Positions 57,843-64,000 of a DNA stretch of 64,000 bases are shown here, one piece after another. This DNA comes from Neobacillus niacini (lineage in GTDB: Bacteria; Bacillota; Bacilli; Bacillales; Cytobacillaceae). Location: assembly GCF_023715415.1 (NCBI RefSeq), contig NZ_JAMBOB010000001.1, forward strand, positions 186,001 through 250,000. Direction: 5' to 3'. The number at the start of each line of letters is the position of its first letter. The first letter of the stretch is position 1. The position numbers and the translations under genes were made by a program. The notes beneath the pieces were generated by a model, which saw only the letters and a program-made list of their open reading frames with translations, was not told the DNA's origin and ran no database searches.

Positions 57843-58567
57843 TAATTTTTCCCCCTAACAATCGTTCCAATTTTCTCACCCATTACTGCACGTTTAATAT
57901 TTCCTTGTTCCATAATCGAGAAAACAATAAGTGGAATATCATTATCCATGCATAATGAAGATGCAGTTGAATCCATGACAGCTAACCCTTCTTTGAGGAC
58001 ATCTAGGAAAGAGAGGTCTTCATACTTCGTTGCATTAGGATCAAGACGCGGATCAGCAGAATACACACCATCCACATTGTTTTTTGCCATTAAGATAACT
58101 TCAGCGTCAATTTCAGCTGCACGTAAAGCAGCAGTCGTATCAGTTGAGAAATATGGATTTCCTGTCCCAGCTGCAAAAATAACCACTCTCTTTTTTTCTA
58201 AATGTCTCATTGCCCGACGTCTAATGTATGGTTCTGCAACTTGACGCATTTCAATTGAGGTTTGTACTCTTGATTCAATTCCCAGATGTTCTAAACTATC
58301 TTGCAGTGCTAAAGAATTCATTACAGTGGCTAGCATCCCCATATAATCAGCAGTTGCTCTGTCCATTCCCATCTCACTGCCTATTTTACCACGCCAAATA
58401 TTACCTCCGCCAACAACAACTGCCACTTCAACACCAAGTTCGGCAATTTCCTTTACTTGTCCTGCGATTGATTTAATTACGGATGGTTTAATACCGAAGC
58501 TTGATTCTCCTGCAAGTGCTTCCCCGCTTAATTTTAGAACGACGCGTTTGTACTTAGGACCGCTCAT
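57842..58567 (-). CDS. pyrH: UMP kinase
   Basis: PyrH phosphorylates UMP to UDP and belongs to the amino-acid-kinase fold. The 241-residue protein has [12 protein letters not shown] near residue 5, [11 protein letters not shown] near 50, [20 protein letters not shown] near 135 and [13 protein letters not shown]. The start is the ATG 58565-58567 (MSGPKYKR) with a GGAGG site; a 19-codon extension crosses the tsf terminator region. It follows tsf and overlaps frr. Confidence 0.97.
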   Translation of the reverse strand: MSGPKYKRVVLKLSGEALAGESSFGIKPSVIKSIAGQVKEIAELGVEVAVVVGGGNIWRGKIGSEMGMDRATADYMGMLATVMNSLALQDSLEHLGIESRVQTSIEMRQVAEPYIRRRAMRHLEKKRVVIFAAGTGNPYFSTDTTAALRAAEIDAEVILMAKNNVDGVYSADPRLDPNATKYEDLSFLDVLKEGLAVMDSTASSLCMDNDIPLIVFSIMEQGNIKRAVMGEKIGTIVRGKN

Positions 58568-58605
58568 ATAAACCTCCTTATTATGTATATGATGATAAAA
58601 AACCT

Positions 58606-58637
58606 TTAAAAATAGGGAACACAACGTGTTCCCTATT
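58606..58637 (-). terminator. Terminator or attenuator hairpin after tsf
   Basis: AATAGGGAACAC / GTGTTCCCTATT is a 12-bp perfect stem followed by TTTTAAAG on the minus strand. It lies 35 bp past the tsf stop codon and precedes pyrH. Confidence 0.85.
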
Positions 58638-58672
58638 CAAAACATATTTTTTCGTATCGTACTTAAAACCAA

Positions 58673-59554
58673 TTACTTTTTATTAATTTGGTTCATAACT
58701 TCTTCAGCGAAGTTGTCTTCACGTTTTTCAATACCCTCGCCCACTTCGTAGCGTATGAATTCACGTACAGAAGCACCTTTTGATTCAACGAATTGACGAA
58801 CCTTTTGATCTGGGTTCTTAACAAAAGTTTGGTCTAGTAGACATACATCTTCAAAGTATTTACCAAGACGGCCTTCAACCATTTTTGCTACGATATTTTC
58901 TGGTTTTCCTTCGTTAAGTGCTTGTGTAGTTAACACTTGACGCTCACGCTCAACTTCTTCTTGAGAAACTTGATCACGAGAAACATATAAAGGTCGTAGA
59001 GCAGCAATGTGCATGGAAACATCTTTAGCAGCATCTGCGTCAGTAGTACCTTCAAGAACAGTTAATACACTAATACGTCCGCCCATGTGAAGGTATGCGC
59101 CAAATGCATCATTATCAGTTTTAGAAACAACAGTAAAACGACGAAGTGATAACTTTTCACCAATTTTAGCAATAGCAGCATTGATATAGTCTGCAACAGT
59201 CACTCCATTGATTGTTTGTGCAGTAGCTTCCTCAACTGTTGCTGGTTTGTTAGCAAGCAAGTGTGCAGCTAATTCTTTTACTAGGCTTTGGAAAGCTTCG
59301 TTCTTTGCAACGAAATCAGTTTCAGAGTTTACTTCTAAAATCACTGCATCGTTTCCTTCTGCAACAACATATGTTAAACCTTCTGCAGCAATACGGTCAC
59401 CTTTTTTCGCAGCTGAAGCAATCCCTTTTTCACGTAAGAAGTCGATTGCCTTTTCCATATCACCATTTGTTTCTGTTAAAGCCTTTTTACAATCCATCAT
59501 TCCTGCGCCAGTTTTTTCGCGTAGTTCTTTTACCATTTGAGCAGTAACTGCCAT
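58673..59554 (-). CDS. tsf: Elongation factor Ts
   Basis: EF-Ts is the nucleotide exchange factor for EF-Tu. The 293-residue protein has [16 protein letters not shown] near residue 12 and the core contact motif [12 protein letters not shown] near 78. [16 protein letters not shown] and the C-terminal [15 protein letters not shown] follow. The start is the ATG 59552-59554 with a GAAGGAGG site. rpsB lies upstream, as in most bacteria, but a terminator-like hairpin separates them. Confidence 0.97.
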   Translation of the reverse strand: MAVTAQMVKELREKTGAGMMDCKKALTETNGDMEKAIDFLREKGIASAAKKGDRIAAEGLTYVVAEGNDAVILEVNSETDFVAKNEAFQSLVKELAAHLLANKPATVEEATAQTINGVTVADYINAAIAKIGEKLSLRRFTVVSKTDNDAFGAYLHMGGRISVLTVLEGTTDADAAKDVSMHIAALRPLYVSRDQVSQEEVERERQVLTTQALNEGKPENIVAKMVEGRLGKYFEDVCLLDQTFVKNPDQKVRQFVESKGASVREFIRYEVGEGIEKREDNFAEEVMNQINKK

Positions 59555-59623
59555 GATTTTTTCCTCCTTCAATTCCTATGTACATACTTATATCTTAGCC
59601 ATTGTTCGCTAAGATAAACCTTT

Positions 59624-59666
59624 AAAAAAAGGTGATAAAGGGTCTCCCTCTTATCACCTTTTTTTA
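59624..59666 (-). terminator. Rho-independent terminator or attenuator between rpsB and tsf
   Basis: AAAGGTGATAA / TTATCACCTTT, extended by GGG/CCC inside, ends in TTTTTTT on the minus strand, 17 bp past rpsB. It is probably partial, since tsf needs expression. Confidence 0.88.
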
Positions 59667-59682
59667 GTTCAAACTATTTGAC

Positions 59683-60399
<717 letters not shown>

Positions 60400-60501
60400 C
60401 TATGGTTTCGTTTTCCTCCGCAAGTCTCATTTTTAAACAGCAACTGTATTAACAGCACCGGCTGCTTAAATCAACAAGCGTGTGTAATAACACCGTAAAA
60501 T

Positions 60502-60530
60502 AATATAGCATATGTGAAGATAACAATCAA
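60502..60530 (-). promoter_or_regulatory. SigA promoter of rpsB
   Basis: TTGATT and TATATT on the minus strand are separated by 17 nt, and the -10 has an upstream TGC (extended -10). It lies 115-143 bp before the rpsB start. Confidence 0.72.
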
Positions 60531-60543
60531 GTTTTACTTCAGA

Positions 60544-60570
60544 AAAAAATCCCCGGTAAAACCAGGGATG
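60544..60570 (-). terminator. Rho-independent terminator after codY
   Basis: ATCCCTGG / CCGGGGAT with a short loop, followed by TTTTTTTC on the minus strand, lies 10 bp past codY. Confidence 0.88.
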
Positions 60571-60580
60571 TTTTCATTCA

Positions 60581-61360
60581 TTAGTTAGAACGTAATTTAT
60601 CTAACTCAACTAAGAATTTATCATTTAAAACTTTGATATACGTTCCTTTCATACCAAGAGAACGAGACTCAATGACTCCAGCACTTTCAAGCTTTCTCAA
60701 AGCATTAACAATTACAGAACGAGTAATACCAACACGGTCTGCAATTTTCGAAGCAACTAACAAGCCTTCGTGTCCATTTAACTCTTCAAAAATATGTTCA
60801 ATCGCTTCAAGTTCACTGTACGATAATGAACTGATTGCCATTTGAACAACAGCCTTGCTTCGTGCTTCCTCTTCAATTTCCTCAGACTTTTCACGCAGGA
60901 TTTCCATACCAACAACAGTAGCACCATATTCAGCAAGTATAAGGTCATCATCATGGAACTTCTCTTGCAATCTTGCAAGAATTAATGTTCCAAGGCGTTC
61001 ACCTCCGCCAATAATAGGAACGATTGTAGTTAACCCCTCACGGAATAAATCTCTATTTTCTACTGGAAATGCTGTGTATTGACTTTCTACATCAAGATTT
61101 GAAGATGTCTCTTGAATATTAAATAGACCATTTATATATTCTTCAGGAAATTGGCGATCCTCTAGCATTTTTTTCATACGGTCATTTTCGATTTGCTGAT
61201 TAATAGCAAAGCCTAAAAGCTTACCACGGCGACTGACAACAAAAATGTTTGCTTCAATTACTTCACTTAATGTCTCTGACATTTCTTTAAAGTTTACCGG
61301 CTTCCCTGCTGCCTTTTGTAATAACACATTAATTTTTCTAGTTTTTGTAAGTAAATCCAT
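60581..61360 (-). CDS. codY: Global GTP/branched-chain amino acid sensor CodY
   Basis: CodY represses nutrient-adaptation genes when bound to GTP and isoleucine, valine or leucine. The 259-residue protein has a GAF domain (about 1-155; [20 protein letters not shown] start) and a winged HTH (about 200-250) with [26 protein letters not shown]. It matches the B. subtilis length exactly. It is transcribed with hslVU and is likely to control the nupNOPQ operon, as in B. subtilis, although no clear box was seen there. Confidence 0.97.
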   Translation of the reverse strand: MDLLTKTRKINVLLQKAAGKPVNFKEMSETLSEVIEANIFVVSRRGKLLGFAINQQIENDRMKKMLEDRQFPEEYINGLFNIQETSSNLDVESQYTAFPVENRDLFREGLTTIVPIIGGGERLGTLILARLQEKFHDDDLILAEYGATVVGMEILREKSEEIEEEARSKAVVQMAISSLSYSELEAIEHIFEELNGHEGLLVASKIADRVGITRSVIVNALRKLESAGVIESRSLGMKGTYIKVLNDKFLVELDKLRSN

Positions 61361-61415
61361 CTGTTTCTTCCTCCTAATTAACTCAGAACCATTATTAAGT
61401 TTTATTGTTCTATCA

Positions 61416-62819
61416 TTACAAGATAAATTGGCTTAAATCTTTATTTTTCGCTATTGCTCCAAGCTTATCATCTACATATTGTGGAGTAATGGTAACCTTC
61501 TCCATTAAAATATCAGGTGCTTCAAACGATAAATCTTCTAATAACTTCTCCAATATTGTGTGAAGTCTTCTCGCCCCGATATTATCTGTATTTTGATTCA
61601 CTTCAAAAGCAACTTCAGCTATTCTACGAATAGCATCGTCAGAAAATTCAATTTGTATACCTTCTGTTTCTAATAACGCTTGATATTGTTTAATCAATGC
61701 ATTATCAGGTTCAATCAAAATCCTGAAGAAATCCTCAACGGTTAATTTTGTTAATTCAACACGAATCGGTAACCGCCCTTGTAATTCTGGTATTAAATCT
61801 GATGGTTTTGACATATGAAATGCACCAGCAGCAATAAATAAAATATAATCTGTTTTTATTGAACCATATTTTGTAACAACTGTTGAACCTTCAACAATCG
61901 GTAATATATCTCGTTGTACACCCTCACGAGACACGTCCGCAGAGGAACCTCCAGCGTTTTTGCTGGCAATTTTATCAATTTCATCAATAAAGATGATACC
62001 TGTCTGTTCAGCACGGTAAACAGCTTCAGTCGTAACCTCATCCATATCAATCAATCTAGCGGCTTCTTCATTTGTTAATACTTTTCTTGCTTCGTGCACA
62101 GTTAATTTTCTTTTCTTCCGTTTCTTCGGCATAAAGCTGCTGAGCGCATCTTGCATGTTCATACCCATTTGTTCCATCCCTGAACCTTGCAGCATATCAA
62201 ACATGGATGGTGATTGCTCTTCCACTTCAACCGTAACCATCTCTTCTTCTAATTGGCCAAGAGCAAGCTTTTCCCTTACAATCTTACGTTTTTCAGTAAT
62301 AGAGTAATCCTCTTGATGTGTGTCCTGATCCGGAGTTGCATTTCCGCCGCCAAATAACATTTCAAGTGGATTTTTATAATTTTGTGCTTTCTTCGCTGAT
62401 GGAACGAGTAAATCAACTAGCCTTGCATTTGCATTTTCCTCTGCACGTTCCTTAACAGACAGCATTCTATCCTCTTTTACCAATCTAACAGATGTTTCAA
62501 CGAGGTCACGAACCATAGATTCCACATCACGGCCAACATATCCGACTTCCGTAAATTTCGTAGCCTCCACTTTAACGAATGGGGCTCCAACAAGTTTCGC
62601 AATTCTTCTGGCAATTTCCGTTTTACCAACACCCGTTGGACCAATCATTAAAATATTTTTAGGAATAATTTCTTCGCGGAGTTTTTCGTTTAACAAGCCT
62701 CGTCTATATCGATTTCTAAGTGCAACCGCAACTGCCTTTTTTGCGTCCTTCTGACCAATAATATATTGATCAAGTCTCTCAACAATTTGACGCGGTGTTA
62801 GGTTATCTGTTTTAGCCAT
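61416..62819 (-). CDS. hslU: HslU (ClpY) ATPase of the HslUV protease
   Basis: HslU is the AAA+ unfoldase of the HslUV complex. The 467-residue protein has Walker [10 protein letters not shown] near residue 60, an I-domain insertion and Walker [13 protein letters not shown]. The C-terminal [24 protein letters not shown] and a LSQFIL tail dock into HslV. The start is the ATG 62817-62819 ([11 protein letters not shown]) with a GGGAGGG site; a 19-codon extension overlaps hslV and was rejected. It is downstream of hslV and upstream of codY. Confidence 0.95.
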   Translation of the reverse strand: MAKTDNLTPRQIVERLDQYIIGQKDAKKAVAVALRNRYRRGLLNEKLREEIIPKNILMIGPTGVGKTEIARRIAKLVGAPFVKVEATKFTEVGYVGRDVESMVRDLVETSVRLVKEDRMLSVKERAEENANARLVDLLVPSAKKAQNYKNPLEMLFGGGNATPDQDTHQEDYSITEKRKIVREKLALGQLEEEMVTVEVEEQSPSMFDMLQGSGMEQMGMNMQDALSSFMPKKRKKRKLTVHEARKVLTNEEAARLIDMDEVTTEAVYRAEQTGIIFIDEIDKIASKNAGGSSADVSREGVQRDILPIVEGSTVVTKYGSIKTDYILFIAAGAFHMSKPSDLIPELQGRLPIRVELTKLTVEDFFRILIEPDNALIKQYQALLETEGIQIEFSDDAIRRIAEVAFEVNQNTDNIGARRLHTILEKLLEDLSFEAPDILMEKVTITPQYVDDKLGAIAKNKDLSQFIL

Positions 62820-62835
62820 TGTAAGTTCCCTCCCG

Positions 62836-63378
62836 TTAGAGCTCTTCAACGATAATGTTGTGGTTTGTGTATACACATATTTCAGCAGCTATTTCTAAAG
62901 AAGCCTTTGCAATTTCTTTTGCTGTAAGATGGTCACCTGCATATTTCTTTAGAGAACGTCCAGCTGCCAGCGCATAATTTCCACCTGATCCAATTGCTAG
63001 AATTCCATCATCAGGCTCAATTACTTCTCCTGTTCCTGATACTAGGAGTATATCTTCCTGATTCATAACAATTAACATGGCTTCTAGCTTTCTTAGCACC
63101 TTATCACTTCTCCACTGTTTAGCAAGCTCAACAGCAGCTCGTTGGAGGTTTCCGTTATATTCTTCTAATTTCCCTTCAAACATTTCAAAAAGGGTAAAAG
63201 CATCGGCAACAGATCCGGCAAAACCAGCTAATACTCTTCCATTAAATATCTTTCTAACCTTTTTTGCTGTGTGCTTCATCACTACAGCATTACCAAATGT
63301 GACTTGACCATCACCTGACATTGAACATTGACCATTATGATGGATTGCAAATATCGTCGTGGCATGAAATTGGTTCAT
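62836..63378 (-). CDS. hslV: HslV (ClpQ) peptidase of the HslUV protease
   Basis: HslV is the proteasome-like barrel peptidase partnered with HslU. The 180-residue product has SGDGQVTFG near residue 20, [14 protein letters not shown] near 48 and [14 protein letters not shown] near 130. It starts [12 protein letters not shown], so a six-residue leader precedes the Thr-Thr that other HslV proteins use as N-terminal nucleophile. B. subtilis ClpQ has Ser at position 2 and uses it; here residue 2 is Asn. Two tandem ATGs make the start uncertain by one codon; the second is better placed relative to AGGAGG. Upstream is the xerC relic. Confidence 0.93.
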   Translation of the reverse strand: MNQFHATTIFAIHHNGQCSMSGDGQVTFGNAVVMKHTAKKVRKIFNGRVLAGFAGSVADAFTLFEMFEGKLEEYNGNLQRAAVELAKQWRSDKVLRKLEAMLIVMNQEDILLVSGTGEVIEPDDGILAIGSGGNYALAAGRSLKKYAGDHLTAKEIAKASLEIAAEICVYTNHNIIVEEL

Positions 63379-63408
63379 CATTCTTCCTCCTCTTGCATTT
63401 TTACTAAT

Positions 63409-63431
63409 GGCTCTTTTCTAAGAAAAGAGCC
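63409..63431. repeat. 23-bp palindrome ahead of hslV
   Basis: GGCTCTTTTCT-A-AGAAAAGAGCC has perfect 11-bp arms. On the minus strand no T-run follows, so it is not a standard terminator. It lies within the hslV leader, 31 bp before the start. A second perfect inverted repeat (TTAAAATC / GATTTTAA) is at 63471-63494. Confidence 0.8.
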
Positions 63432-63598
63432 TGCAAACTTAATTTCGAGCACAAAATAGTTTGTTCCTCGTTAAAATCGGCTTTAGGATTTTAACAACAC
63501 TCTTTACGAAAACAGCCTGACTAGTAAACCTATGTAACAAGAGATTGTCATAAGTAGACAAGTGAATTACACTAGAATAGTATGAAAACTTTATTCAT

Positions 63599-63782
63599 TT
63601 ATTCCCGTCTATGTATGGGCATATACGTTTCAATTGATTCCACTAAATCCGCACTTGTTCATCCATGAACAAGATGAATTTACACTAAGCATATGGGATT
63701 GTCCAATTGTATATTGTGATAAAGTTCTCACCGTTTGTAAATAGTTGTGAACGAACGTTACTAAATCAGTCACATTTATTAA
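63599..63782 (-). pseudogene. xerC: xerC (codV) relic with internal deletion
   Basis: Between trmFO and hslV, where B. subtilis has the 304-codon tyrosine recombinase gene codV/xerC, only about 180 bp resembles it. The minus strand reads INVTDLVTFVHNYLQTVRTL followed by SQYTI, very like the XerC N-terminus (NVKNFVKLFVEYLQ..., SQYTI). The aligned start codon is TTA rather than TTG or ATG. A GAGGTGG ribosome-binding-like site remains 7-8 nt upstream. After a stop at 63630 another frame gives ETYMPIHRRE and a stop, similar to the XerC C-terminal NTYMSHHPRA. The catalytic core (R-K-HxxR-H-Y) is missing. Confidence 0.65.
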
Positions 63783-63843
63783 TATGTCCACCTCACAAAG
63801 GCTACTAAAGCGTAACACACTTCTATTCCCCTTGCAATAAATT

Positions 63844-64000
63844 TTACAAAACTTTCACAAAGTTCTGAATTGTTTCTAAGGCCCTGTTTGCATGCTGCAT
63901 ATTTCGTTCCTGTTTTCCCTTGATTTTTTCTGGCAATTCCGGAAACAGTCCAAAATTAGCATTCATAGGCTGGAAGTTCTTTGCGTTCGCTGTGGTGATA
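63844..64000 (-). CDS. trmFO: TrmFO, folate-dependent tRNA (m5U54) methyltransferase (C-terminal 51 residues, cut by window edge)
   Basis: The last 51 codons of a gene entering from the right edge are readable on the minus strand. The translation includes [20 protein letters not shown] and ends in ALETIQNF and KVL, which are characteristic of the TrmFO (Gid) C-terminus. TrmFO methylates U54 in tRNA using methylene-tetrahydrofolate and FAD. In B. subtilis it is followed by codV/xerC and hslVU-codY. The same order is kept here with xerC decayed. No terminator follows, so transcription may continue into hslVU-codY. Confidence 0.92.
   Translation of the reverse strand, partial: ITTANAKNFQPMNANFGLFPELPEKIKGKQERNMQHANRALETIQNFVKVL

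Overview
The window is a stretch of core chromosome from a low-GC, endospore-forming member of the Bacillaceae. Gene content, protein sequences and order match the Bacillus subtilis block from cotE through recA, spoIIIE, dap, pnp, infB, polC and rpsB to trmFO. Sporulation genes (cotE, spoVS, spoIIIE, dpaA/dpaB) make spore formation near certain. The genus cannot be fixed from sequence alone. Every recognised gene lies on the minus strand, so transcription runs from high to low coordinates. Rho-independent terminators therefore sit at the low-coordinate side of genes.

Layout. 1-6.2 kb: the start of cotE, ricA (ymcA), miaB, korAB and spoVS, followed by a dispersed structured repeat. 6.2-14.7 kb: ymdB, rny, recA with a LexA box, cinA, pgsA, rodZ, ymfK and ymfJ. 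A five-unit, 52-bp tandem hairpin array lies between recA and cinA. 14.7-18.1 kb: ymfI, ymfH and ymfF, linked to EF-P 5-aminopentanol modification. 18.3-24 kb: a BMP-type nucleoside ABC transporter (nupNOPQ) and the GntR regulator ymfC. 24.2-34.7 kb: spoIIIE, ylzJ, tepA, rnjB, dapA-dapG-asd and dpaB-dpaA, which lead from aspartate to diaminopimelate/lysine and spore dipicolinate. 34.8-41 kb: ymxH, a decayed IS1182-like element carrying two inverted GC-rich repeats, mlpA, ylxY, pnp and rpsO. 41-48.3 kb: ribF, truB, rbfA, ylxP, infB, ylxQ, rnpM, nusA and rimP, a translation/transcription operon. 48.5-63.4 kb: polC, rseP, dxr, cdsA, uppS, frr, pyrH, tsf, rpsB, codY and hslUV. 63.6-64 kb: a gutted xerC relic and the 3' end of trmFO.

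Most of the window is conserved housekeeping DNA. The unusual parts are intergenic: (1) the 52-bp array at 10343-10602, bracketed by a 20-bp direct repeat that copies the end of cinA and rebuilds its terminator; (2) the IS1182 relic at about 35219-35986; (3) loss of xerC by internal deletion and frameshift; (4) absence of proS from its usual place between rseP and polC; (5) palindromes around nupN and ymfC. No complete undescribed system such as defence, secondary metabolism or a prophage was found. No rRNA, tRNA or CRISPR was seen.

Stretches over 300 bp without a gene: 5174-5649 (candidate korA promoter, cre-like site, spoVS terminator), 5911-6235 (structured repeat and ymdB terminator), 8702-9015 (rny promoter and recA terminator), 10057-10616 (LexA box, cinA terminator, tandem array), 35106-35994 (IS relic and repeats) and 63379-63843 (xerC relic and palindromes).
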